From assembly GCA_028689195.1 (NCBI GenBank), contig JAQTWR010000110.1, positions 1 to 7,895 of the forward strand: a DNA stretch of 7,895 nt, read 5' to 3'. Made by a program: the position numbers and the translations under genes. The stretch's first letter is position 1; the number at the start of each line of letters is the position of its first letter. Below are positions 1 through 5,449 of the stretch, in pieces. The notes beneath the pieces were generated by a model. It was given only the letters and a program-made list of their open reading frames with translations. It ran no database searches and was not told where the DNA came from. Source of the stretch: Anaerolineales bacterium. GTDB lineage: Bacteria > Chloroflexota > Anaerolineae > Anaerolineales > Villigracilaceae.

Positions 1-1
1 T

Positions 2-337
2 CAAGCCGAAGCGAAGAATCGCGCGCAGGCAAAGGAATTCGGGCGCGAAGCCTTCCGCATTTTAGAATGGGCAAAGCGGGACGAGGCTCTCGCGCCTGTC
101 TTGATTCGTAATTCGCGCCGCGCGCGCGCTTCTGCCCATCGCGTGGATGCGCGTTACCTGCTTGACGGCGGCGAATCTTTTTCCGCGCTGACGGCATGGA
201 TAAAGGCGTTGTTTATCTATCCGCCCGTCGCGTTAAAGCGGATGAATATTTTCGTCTCCAGCGTTTTGAATTTATTGGGTTTGGGGAAATTAAGAGAAAG
301 CGTTTTGCGGCAGCGCAAAGCGCGGCATCAAAAGTAG
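2..337 (+). CDS. Probable glycosyltransferase, C-terminal part only
   Basis: This open frame enters from the left edge with no start in the window and stops at TAG 335-337, giving 111 residues. The segment contains ARASAHRVDARYLLDGGES, then a helical stretch (SALTAWIKALFIYPPVALKRMNIFVSSVLNLLGLGKLRESVL) and a basic tail. This resembles the helical C-terminus that follows the catalytic domain in family 2 (GT-A) glycosyltransferases of Chloroflexota, which make surface polysaccharide or glycolipid. The catalytic DxD region lies outside the window, so the assignment rests on tail resemblance alone. An internal TTG at 101 could be read as a start, but the frame is open and protein-like upstream of it, so this is a truncated gene rather than a small one. 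It converges on the TPR gene ending at 459. Confidence 0.55.
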   Translation, partial: QAEAKNRAQAKEFGREAFRILEWAKRDEALAPVLIRNSRRARASAHRVDARYLLDGGESFSALTAWIKALFIYPPVALKRMNIFVSSVLNLLGLGKLRESVLRQRKARHQK

Positions 338-357
338 ATTTGTATCTTTGAGATTTG

Positions 358-434
358 CCGTGATAAGCCACAACCCGTAGCGCGACATTAATGTCGCGCC
401 GCCACAGATAGCCCAAAATTAGAAATCATCACGG
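358..434. repeat. Palindromic intergenic element between convergent genes
   Basis: Seven-base inverted repeats CCGTGAT (358-364) and ATCACGG (428-434) bound a stretch with a perfect 20-nt palindrome at 380-399 (arm GCGCGACATT followed directly by its reverse complement). GCCACA occurs at 367-372 and again at 401-406. The element sits exactly in the gap between two convergent genes, so it may act as a two-way transcription barrier or may be a dispersed repeat. Neither arm of the central palindrome is followed by a clear T-run, so it is not a textbook terminator by itself. Confidence 0.5.
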
Positions 435-460
435 CGCTTCCTGGAGAGCCGTAGATTTTT
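431..460 (+). terminator. Candidate weak intrinsic terminator for the left-edge gene
   Basis: ACGGC (431-435) pairs with GCCGT (448-452), with a partly paired interior (CT with AG). T456-T460 follows after a 3-nt gap. It could end transcription of the left-edge plus-strand gene. The stem is short and the T-run is not adjacent, and the T-run overlaps the stop codon of the convergent gene. Confidence 0.3.
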
Positions 461-2363
461 ACTCGGTTAAATTTAACTCTCGAAGCCACGCGGAAATCTG
501 TTCTAAGGTCGGCTTAGCGCCGTATGATTTTCGATCTTTCACGCCGACGGGGAATGGCTCGGTCTTTTTACAATCTGCGGGGTCGGCTCCTTTGAAAGTG
601 TTCGAAGCGCGCTGCTTGCCCGTGAGGACGTCGTAAAGCGCGACCTTCCATTCATAGCGCAAACGGGTAAGGGAGTGTCCGCCTTTGTATGCGCAGGTTT
701 GAATTTCTTTTTCAGATTCCAGCGCGCAGGCGACATAATGCAGTTGACCTGGCGTTTCGGCTGACAATTCCTTTGGCAATTGCATGGGGATGAGCGTCAC
801 CAACTCAAAGCGGATATTTTTCTTATCCAGCCCGAAGATGGGCAGTTCGGGGCGCTCTCCGCGACAAGTCAAAATCGCCGCGTTTGTTATTTGCTCAATC
901 GCCTGCTGCGCGGTTGAGTTGGAATAATTTTTGAGAATCGCCGCGCGCGCGGCGTTGACTTCCGCCTTGATATTTTCCGCTTGCGCCGCGTCTGCGATTC
1001 CTTGCGCTTTGGATAACGCCCGATTGAAGTCGCCCCTGTCTGCAATCTCGAGCGCTTGTTTCAAGTAGGCTTTGGCAATCAATAGATTCGCGTCTATTTT
1101 TCCCTGCGAGATTTCGCCCGCCATTTGATAATATTTCACCGCGTTGTCTATGTTGCCAATATCAATTTGAGCGTCGCCCCAGCCGACGTATACGCTGGCG
1201 AGTTCTGTTTTGATTTTTCCCGCGCGCGCGGCGTCCGCTTCAAAGTAGGCAAGCGCGTTCTTCAGGTTCTGCTCGGCTTCGGGATAATTTTTTTGTTTCG
1301 AAAAACTTTTTGCCAGCGCGAGATACGTTTTCAAAATATCGTCTTGTACCGACGCGGTTTCGGGCGCATCGGGACGCGCTGCCGCAAGTTGTTTTAATTT
1401 TTCGATTCCGTTTGCGTAGTTTTGGTTTGCAATCAGTTCATTCGACCAGACGGTTAACGCGCCAATGATTTGTTTGTTCATATCTGCGGCGAAGACCCCG
1501 TCTGGATAGACCGCCAAATATCCCTGCGCGAGTTCGATGGTCGTTTCCCAATTTTTCGCTTTAACCGCTTGCGCTACATCCAATTTGAATTGGCACTCTA
1601 CGTACCGGTCATACCCCGTAAAAGCGGACGCGAACAATACCTGCGGATATAGGGCGTTGAAATAGGCGTATTGCGCGACCGCTTCGCATTTTTGCGCGGA
1701 AAATGAATTCTTGATCTGCCCATCGAGATAGAAGCCGCCGCCTACATATCCGCCCGCAAGTAAGGCAAAGAGGAGGCACGCGCCCGCGATAATGAAAATA
1801 TCTTTTGTTTTGGATTTCTTGCGTTTTGTTTTTTTATCGGGCGGGGGCAGGTCGGGTTCGGAGATTCCAAATGGCGGGAGGGATTGAAGCGCGGCTTTTT
1901 CCTGATTTGCGGCGGGCGGCTCTTCGCTCGAGAAGGGCGACGTTGAAAATGGAGACGCGGAAAATGGCGGGGGCGCAGGTTTTGCAAAAGGAGATTCTGT
2001 GAAGATTGGCGGGGCGGGTTTTCTTGCGGGACTGTCGGCAAAAGGCGACGCGGCGGGCTTCTCGGTTGTGAAAGGCGAAGTGGGGACGGGCGTTGCCGCA
2101 GACTTTCCGGCGGGCTGTTTTGTTCGGCTTTTGAGGAAATTCAGCGCCTGCGTGACTTGCGGATTGTCGGGGTTTTGTTTCAGGCAGGATTCCAACACCC
2201 TGATTTTGTCGCGGTCGTTGGGGAAGAGCTCGGCTTCCCACATCCATGCTTGGATGTGGTTTGGGTTCTGGAGCAGAAACGGCTCAAGGACTGATCGCGC
2301 GGCTTCTTTTTTTCCCGCTTTGATCAATCGGATGGCGGCGGCTAGTATCTCATCATTGGTCAT
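459..2363 (-). CDS. Single-pass membrane TPR protein with SPF-rich linker
   Basis: This 634-residue protein has modular architecture. Residues 1-80 are an N-terminal TPR-like pair of helices (LIKAGKKEAARSVLEPFLLQNPN, then VLESCLKQNPDNPQV). Residues 81-178 form a Pro/Ser-rich disordered linker with five SPF motifs (96, 106, 124, 137, 142). A basic KTKRKKSKTK stretch precedes one membrane helix at about 189-211, so the N-terminus should be cytoplasmic and the rest outside. Residues 215-490 carry several TPR-like helical repeats (for example 345-375, 390-420 and 430-460). Residues 499-634 form a non-TPR module with C500, C546, C557 and C598 and the pattern W-K-V-x-L-x-D-x-x-T-G. I infer a scaffold or sensing role at the envelope; no enzymatic motif is visible. 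The ATG (MTNDEILAAA) has no strong Shine-Dalgarno but has a good promoter upstream. It was probably transcribed separately from the two genes upstream. Confidence 0.85.
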   Translation of the reverse strand: MTNDEILAAAIRLIKAGKKEAARSVLEPFLLQNPNHIQAWMWEAELFPNDRDKIRVLESCLKQNPDNPQVTQALNFLKSRTKQPAGKSAATPVPTSPFTTEKPAASPFADSPARKPAPPIFTESPFAKPAPPPFSASPFSTSPFSSEEPPAANQEKAALQSLPPFGISEPDLPPPDKKTKRKKSKTKDIFIIAGACLLFALLAGGYVGGGFYLDGQIKNSFSAQKCEAVAQYAYFNALYPQVLFASAFTGYDRYVECQFKLDVAQAVKAKNWETTIELAQGYLAVYPDGVFAADMNKQIIGALTVWSNELIANQNYANGIEKLKQLAAARPDAPETASVQDDILKTYLALAKSFSKQKNYPEAEQNLKNALAYFEADAARAGKIKTELASVYVGWGDAQIDIGNIDNAVKYYQMAGEISQGKIDANLLIAKAYLKQALEIADRGDFNRALSKAQGIADAAQAENIKAEVNAARAAILKNYSNSTAQQAIEQITNAAILTCRGERPELPIFGLDKKNIRFELVTLIPMQLPKELSAETPGQLHYVACALESEKEIQTCAYKGGHSLTRLRYEWKVALYDVLTGKQRASNTFKGADPADCKKTEPFPVGVKDRKSYGAKPTLEQISAWLRELNLTE

Positions 2364-2391
2364 TGGACAGCCTGTGCAACATTCTGTTTCA

Positions 2392-2420
2392 ATTCTATCG
2401 GAAGTATCCCCCGTTGTCTA
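2392..2420 (-). promoter_or_regulatory. Sigma70-type promoter of the TPR gene
   Basis: Read on the minus strand, TAGACA (2420-2415) and TAGAAT (2397-2392) are separated by exactly 17 nt. Each hexamer differs from consensus at one position. The -10 ends 28 nt before the ATG at 2363, giving an expected leader of about 21 nt with only a weak AGG as ribosome site. It lies in the 85-nt gap after the transglycosylase stop. Confidence 0.65.
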
Positions 2421-2448
2421 TTGATTTATGCGTTTAACTTTCGTTTGT

Positions 2449-3084
2449 CTATGGCAGCCCCAAGCGTTGATGCGCTTGTTTACATAAACTTGCCCCATAG
2501 TTTTCGTACCATTCATTCATTGCGTCGCTGGATGAAAGACCGCCGCGCGCGTCTTCGTAGATGGGCGCGCCGTATTGAACGTAGCGTTGAGTCTGCGCGG
2601 ACCATGTCCACTCGGCGCGGGGGATGACGCCGATACCGCCGTTATAGCCCGCCAGCGCGAGGCGCGAATCTCCCTGCGCGGTTTGGAGCGATTTGGCGAG
2701 GTAGGCGAGTCCGCGCGCGGCGTTGATATCTGGCGCGTATGGGTCGTCTCCCGCGCTGAAATGGTATGGCATCACTTGGAAGAGTCCCATTGCGCCCGCG
2801 CTGGATTTTGCGCGCGGGTCTCCGCAGGATTCGATCTGCATGACGGTTGCGACCAAATTCGGGTCGAGTCCCGTCGCGTCCGCCCATCGGGAAATAGAAC
2901 CAGACCAGTATTGAATCTCGACTTGAAAAATAGGGGAAATATTCGCGGTCGCAGGCGGGGAATCTGCTTGTGGGGTTTTATCCCACATGAAGTACCCAAA
3001 TAAAACGCTGGCAAGTACGACCATCAGCGGCGGAAGAAAAAAACAGCCGCCGCCTTGTTGAATTTCAGGCGCGGCTGTTTCCAT
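2449..3084 (-). CDS. Membrane-anchored SLT-family lytic transglycosylase
   Basis: This is a peptidoglycan lytic transglycosylase of 211 residues acting outside the cytoplasmic membrane. Residues 11-33 form a hydrophobic anchor (FFLPPLMVVLASVLFGYFMW) and a short linker follows. The SLT (goose-lysozyme-like) domain starts near residue 55. E85 in VMQIES fits the catalytic glutamate of the ES motif, GAMGLFQVMP (97-106) is the conserved GLMQ-type segment, and AGYNGG (145-150) plus a later RYV complete the family signature. The start is the ATG at 3084 (METAAPEI), preceded by GGAGAG at 6-nt spacing. An upstream in-frame start at 3141 would overlap the preceding gene by 44 nt and lacks this site. 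The gene lies 13 nt after the four-helix membrane protein gene, so the two are almost surely one transcript. In conjugation, secretion and lysis loci such enzymes open the wall locally. Which role applies here is not shown. Confidence 0.85.
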   Translation of the reverse strand: METAAPEIQQGGGCFFLPPLMVVLASVLFGYFMWDKTPQADSPPATANISPIFQVEIQYWSGSISRWADATGLDPNLVATVMQIESCGDPRAKSSAGAMGLFQVMPYHFSAGDDPYAPDINAARGLAYLAKSLQTAQGDSRLALAGYNGGIGVIPRAEWTWSAQTQRYVQYGAPIYEDARGGLSSSDAMNEWYENYGASLCKQAHQRLGLP

Positions 3085-3097
3085 TGGGAACTCTCCG

Positions 3098-3922
3098 TTA
3101 TGCGTCGTAATGTGTGTTCTTTTCAGAAGCGCGCGCGCCATACGAGGCGGGGTGGTAGGTGGGTTCGGGGGGTATGAAGGAGGTTTGCTGCGAGGTTGTG
3201 GTGGCGGGTTTTGGCGCGGGGCGGAACGAGCCTGCGCTTGCGTTTACGGGACGGTTGATTTGCGATGCGGGGCGCAGGATGGGTTGGTTGACGGGTTGGT
3301 TTACGGCGGGGCGGGGTTGCGCGGCGTATGGACGCGGCGCTTGCTGCTGAGATTGATATTGCGGTTTGTATTGCGATTGCGCGGGTCGAATCTCAGCGGT
3401 CGTAAAAAGGCGGTCGCCTGCGAGCGAAAACGTGCCGATGATTAAGAGGCGCACGAGCCAGACCATTGCCGCGACGAAAATCGGCACGATCTTTGTGAAC
3501 GTGGCGGCGCTCATCACAGCGCTGGAGTGGGTGACGGCGTTTTCAGAGATGGCGACGGATACGCCCCACCACGTCAACGTGGCGTTGAATCCTGCGGCGA
3601 GAATCCACGCGCCGAAGAGATAGTAAACCTCGGCGGGTTCGTCGCGCCCCTGTTCGGGGGTGAAGATGCGCGCGATGCCGGCAAAGTCAATGCCGCAGAA
3701 CGCGATGGCGAGGATGGTCGCCCAGCGGAAACCCGCGAAGGCTAGGTCGCCGAGAACATCGCGCAGGGCAAATTGCGTGGTGCTGAAATTGAAGACTTCA
3801 AAAGCCATCAGCGCGCCGACGATCATCATGCCCCACGCCGCGCCGCGGTTGAATTTTCGGTTGTGGATAAATTTGTTCCACAAGGCTTTTACGCCGTCTA
3901 TTAGAGGATTTTGAATTGCCAT
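3098..3922 (-). CDS. Four-helix membrane protein with Q/P-rich tail, unknown function
   Basis: This protein has 274 residues and I do not recognise a named family. After a basic, amphipathic N-terminus (WNKFIHNRKFNRG) it has four predicted membrane helices, at about residues 28-46, 59-83, 104-126 and 146-170. A tail of about 100 residues (from about 172) is rich in Gln, Pro and Ala and is likely disordered (QSQYKPQYQSQQQ, QPVNQPILRP). The second helix carries FCGIDFAGIARIF and the loop after it a charged EQGRDEPAE. The start is the ATG at 3922 (MAIQNPLIDG), with an excellent Shine-Dalgarno (AAGGAGGT) 4 nt upstream; the in-frame ATG at 3952 lies in the promoter -10 region and is rejected. It leads a two-gene operon with the lytic transglycosylase and has a strong promoter overlapped by a palindromic operator. 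The pairing suggests an envelope channel, scaffold or lysis partner, which is inference only. Confidence 0.8.
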   Translation of the reverse strand: MAIQNPLIDGVKALWNKFIHNRKFNRGAAWGMMIVGALMAFEVFNFSTTQFALRDVLGDLAFAGFRWATILAIAFCGIDFAGIARIFTPEQGRDEPAEVYYLFGAWILAAGFNATLTWWGVSVAISENAVTHSSAVMSAATFTKIVPIFVAAMVWLVRLLIIGTFSLAGDRLFTTAEIRPAQSQYKPQYQSQQQAPRPYAAQPRPAVNQPVNQPILRPASQINRPVNASAGSFRPAPKPATTTSQQTSFIPPEPTYHPASYGARASEKNTHYDA

Positions 3923-3926
3923 TTCG

Positions 3927-3934
3927 ACCTCCTT
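3927..3934 (-). promoter_or_regulatory. Strong Shine-Dalgarno of the four-helix membrane protein
   Basis: On the minus strand AAGGAGGT stands 4 nt before the ATG at 3922. It is the best ribosome site in the window and fixes the start at MAIQNPLIDG rather than at the ATG 30 nt upstream. Most other starts here lack such a site. Confidence 0.85.
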
Positions 3935-3947
3935 GTCGAGTATTGAC

Positions 3948-3977
3948 GACATTTTAGAACAGTTGTTCTAAAATGTC
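3948..3977. promoter_or_regulatory. Perfect palindromic operator with LexA-box core (GAAC-N4-GTTC)
   Basis: Two 14-nt arms (GACATTTTAGAACA at 3948-3961 and its exact reverse complement at 3964-3977) flank a 2-nt centre. The middle, 3957-3968, reads GAAC-AGTT-GTTC, matching the GAAC-N4-GTTC core of the Gram-positive (DinR/LexA) SOS box. The palindrome covers the whole -10, the whole spacer and four bases of the -35, which is ideal for repression by a dimeric regulator. LexA is the best guess from the core; another dimeric repressor is possible. Confidence 0.7.
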
Positions 3978-3979
3978 AA
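3951..3979 (-). promoter_or_regulatory. Strong sigma70-type promoter of the membrane protein/transglycosylase operon
   Basis: On the minus strand a perfect TTGACA (3979-3974) and TAAAAT (3956-3951) are separated by exactly 17 nt. The -10 ends 28 nt before the ATG at 3922, so the leader is about 20 nt and contains the Shine-Dalgarno. The promoter should be strong when free, but the palindrome at 3948-3977 overlaps nearly all of it. Confidence 0.8.
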
Positions 3980-4005
3980 GATGATTCGTGAAATTGAATC
4001 ATTGC

Positions 4006-4019
4006 AAAAAATATTTTTT
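4006..4019. other. AT-only palindrome upstream of the minus-strand promoter
   Basis: AAAAAATATTTTTT is a perfect 14-nt palindrome about 27 nt upstream of the minus-strand -35. It may be an UP-element-like or bent segment, or only chance AT-richness in a divergent gap. It could also form a small hairpin, but no gene ends nearby. Confidence 0.3.
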
Positions 4020-4056
4020 CATGCTGCGGGGAGCGGCTAAAAGAATGGGCTTTCAT

Positions 4057-4130
4057 TAACCACGAAGCCGCAAAGGCGCGGAGACTCAAAGGATTCTTAG
4101 CGACTTGGCGGCTTTGTGCCTTTGTGGTTA
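4057..4130. repeat. Octamer-built inverted repeat (likely dispersed hairpin element)
   Basis: The left arm begins TAACCAC at 4057 and the right arm ends GTGGTTA at 4130. The outer 23 nt pair at 19 positions. The left arm is built from 8-nt units ending in AG (CCACGAAG 4060-4067, CCGCAAAG 4068-4075, then 4076-4083 and ACTCAAAG 4084-4091). The right arm has complementary units such as CGGCTTTG (4109-4116) and TGCCTTTG (4117-4124). Sequences of this CTTTGTG-CTTTGTGG type recur as dispersed intergenic repeats in many environmental bacterial genomes (recollection, not searched). It fills the gap between divergent promoters and probably encodes nothing. Confidence 0.6.
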
Positions 4131-4157
4131 GCCCACAAAATTAGTCGCTCCTATGCT

Positions 4158-4190
4158 GCGACATAAACCCCTGACGGGACAATGTGTCGC
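4158..4190. promoter_or_regulatory. Small inverted repeat upstream of the aminotransferase -10
   Basis: GCGACA (4158-4163) and TGTCGC (4185-4190) form a 6-bp inverted repeat with a 21-nt centre. It ends 16 nt before the -10 of the aminotransferase promoter and would overlap the -35 position. It could be an operator, or a relative of the GCGACAT palindrome at 380-399. Confidence 0.25.
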
Positions 4191-4203
4191 GGTACATCGG
4201 CGA

Positions 4204-4212
4204 TGGTAGAAT
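4204..4212 (+). promoter_or_regulatory. Extended -10 promoter for leaderless aminotransferase mRNA
   Basis: TGG directly precedes TAGAAT (4207-4212), giving an extended -10 (TGn plus a hexamer with one mismatch). Seven bases separate it from the ATG at 4220, so transcription should start at or next to the A of the start codon. No convincing -35 is seen at 16-18 nt, which suits an extended -10. No Shine-Dalgarno is present, consistent with a leaderless mRNA. Confidence 0.55.
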
Positions 4213-4219
4213 TGCGGCT

Positions 4220-5401
4220 ATGACCCAATATAAAATTCCCATGTCTTCCCCCGACCTGACCGATGCAGACCGTCAGGCTGTAATCGAAGTGATCAACACG
4301 CCCAACTTAAGCATGGGCAAATGGACTCCCGCTTTCGAAAAAACTTTTTGCGATTTGACCGGCGCGAAGCACGCGATTGCCGTAAATTCCGGCACGGCAG
4401 GACTTCATTTATGCGTCCGCGCGGCGGGGATTGGCGCAGGCGATTTGGTGATTACCACGCCGTTTTCTTTCGTCGCGTCTTCAAATGTGATGTTGTTCGA
4501 GAACGCGATTCCCGTCTTCGTGGATATTGATCCGCGCACGGGAAATATCAACCCCGACTTGGTCGCGGACGCGGCGCGTAACATTCAGAAATATCTTCCA
4601 CGCGCTTTACGTAATACGGATTACGTAATACGTAAAAACCTTAAGGCACTTCTTCCGGTAGATATTTTCGGTCAGCCTGCGGATATGGACGCGATCAACG
4701 CGGTTGCGAAAGAACATGGATTGAAGGTCATCGAAGATTCTTGCGAAGCGTTGGGCGCGACGTACAAAGGAAAACACGCGGGAACGCTCGGCGATTTTGG
4801 CGTGTTTGCGTTTTATCCCAATAAACAAATCACGACGGGCGAAGGCGGAGTTATTATTACGAACGATGATAAAGCAGCCCACTTCATGCGCGCCATGCGA
4901 AATCAGGGACGCGCGCCGGGCGATACTTGGCTGCAGCATACGCATCTCGGCTACAACTATCGCATTGACGAAATGTCCGCGGCGATGGGGACGACGCAAA
5001 TGTCGCGGCTGGGAGAAATCATGGCGAAGCGCGAACAAGTTGCGGCGTGGTACGAATCGCGTTTGTCTGAAATCGCGGGAATCGAAATTCCGTTCATCGA
5101 ATCCTTTACGACGAAATCATCGTGGTTTGTGTATGTCATCCGCTTTGATAAAAAAATCAACCGCGATGAAATTGCCAAGCGGCTCGACGCGCGCGGAATT
5201 CCCGTCCGCCCGTATTTTTTGCCCATCCATTTGCAGCCGTACATGGCGGAGAAATTCGGCTACAAAGAAGGCGACTTCCCCGTGACCGAAGACCTCGGCA
5301 AACGCGGACTCGCGATTCCCTTCAGCGGCGTGATGACCGAAGAGCAGGTGGATTTTGTGTGTAATATTATTCGGGATGAAGCGCAAAATGGTAATTGGTA
5401 A
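4220..5401 (+). CDS. DegT/DnrJ/EryC1-family PLP aminotransferase
   Basis: This 393-residue fold-type I PLP enzyme probably aminates a nucleotide-linked 4-keto (or 3-keto) sugar to an amino sugar for surface glycans. Family marks in order: SGTAGLHLCVRA (57-68, phosphate site), ITTPFSFVASSN (78-89), PVFVDIDPRTGNI (98-110), PVDIFGQPADMDAI (146-159), VIEDSCEALGA (170-180; D173 to the pyridine nitrogen), FAFYPNKQITTGEGG (196-210) with the Schiff-base Lys at K202, and RNQGR followed by LGYNYRIDEMSAAMG. The start is the ATG at 4220 (MTQYKIPMSSP), just after an extended -10; the in-frame GTG at 4184 would place the promoter inside the gene. One oddity: between VADAA and KALLPV, where relatives usually have a few residues (of the ITPKT kind), it has a loop of about 20 residues, part of which is encoded by the heptamer array at 4607-4634. 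The last codons and stop lie in another heptamer array. The substrate cannot be told from sequence. Confidence 0.92.
   Translation: MTQYKIPMSSPDLTDADRQAVIEVINTPNLSMGKWTPAFEKTFCDLTGAKHAIAVNSGTAGLHLCVRAAGIGAGDLVITTPFSFVASSNVMLFENAIPVFVDIDPRTGNINPDLVADAARNIQKYLPRALRNTDYVIRKNLKALLPVDIFGQPADMDAINAVAKEHGLKVIEDSCEALGATYKGKHAGTLGDFGVFAFYPNKQITTGEGGVIITNDDKAAHFMRAMRNQGRAPGDTWLQHTHLGYNYRIDEMSAAMGTTQMSRLGEIMAKREQVAAWYESRLSEIAGIEIPFIESFTTKSSWFVYVIRFDKKINRDEIAKRLDARGIPVRPYFLPIHLQPYMAEKFGYKEGDFPVTEDLGKRGLAIPFSGVMTEEQVDFVCNIIRDEAQNGNW
4607..4634 (+). repeat. Heptamer repeat array inside the aminotransferase gene
   Basis: Four 7-nt units in strict register make two 14-nt copies (TTACGTAATACGGA at 4607-4620, then the same with one change at 4621-4634). 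The array also contains a 9-bp inverted repeat, TTACGTAAT (4607-4615) and ATTACGTAA (4620-4628). It encodes residues 130-138 (LRNTDYVIR) in a loop that family relatives normally lack, so it looks inserted. The frame is kept. Confidence 0.65.
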
Positions 5402-5444
5402 ATTGGCGACTGGTAATTCATCCTTCATAATTCATAATTCATCC
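5389..5444 (+). repeat. Eight-unit heptamer array across the aminotransferase stop
   Basis: Eight consecutive 7-nt units run in one register. The first are TGGTAAT (5389) and TGGTAAA (5396); the last four are TTCATCC (5417), TTCATAA twice (5424, 5431) and TTCATCC (5438). The array supplies the final residues (GNW) and the TAA of the aminotransferase and fills the gap to 5 nt before the next ATG. It leaves no Shine-Dalgarno for that gene. Confidence 0.65.
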
Positions 5445-5449
5445 TTTCA

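Noticed and set aside
101..337. Small complete gene starting at TTG 101
   Set aside because: The same frame is open and protein-like back to the window edge, so this is the tail of a longer gene.
1834..2247. Open frame of 137 codons on the minus strand in another frame
   Set aside because: It is a shadow of the TPR gene's Pro/Ser-rich linker, Arg/Pro-rich, with no ribosome site and no recognisable pattern.
3085..3141. N-terminal extension of the transglycosylase from an upstream start at 3141
   Set aside because: It would overlap the previous gene by 44 nt, while the ATG at 3084 has GGAGAG at proper spacing and starts just before the membrane anchor.
3943..3974. Plus-strand promoter within the palindrome (TTGACG and TAAAAT)
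   Set aside because: The spacing is 20 nt and no gene follows for 240 nt; the minus strand has the exact 17-nt spacing and a gene with a strong ribosome site.
4184..4219. GTG start 12 codons upstream for the aminotransferase
   Set aside because: The extension lies over the -10 box and matches nothing in the family; MTQYKIPMSSP is the natural N-terminus.
4607..4634. CRISPR-like or phage attachment repeat
   Set aside because: The units are too short, have no spacers, and no integrase or cas gene is near; a tandem microsatellite-like origin fits better.
4607..5038. Open frame of 143 codons antisense to the aminotransferase
   Set aside because: The sense strand carries a complete catalytic signature; the antisense frame is rich in Arg and His with no domain pattern, as expected of a shadow in GC-rich coding DNA.
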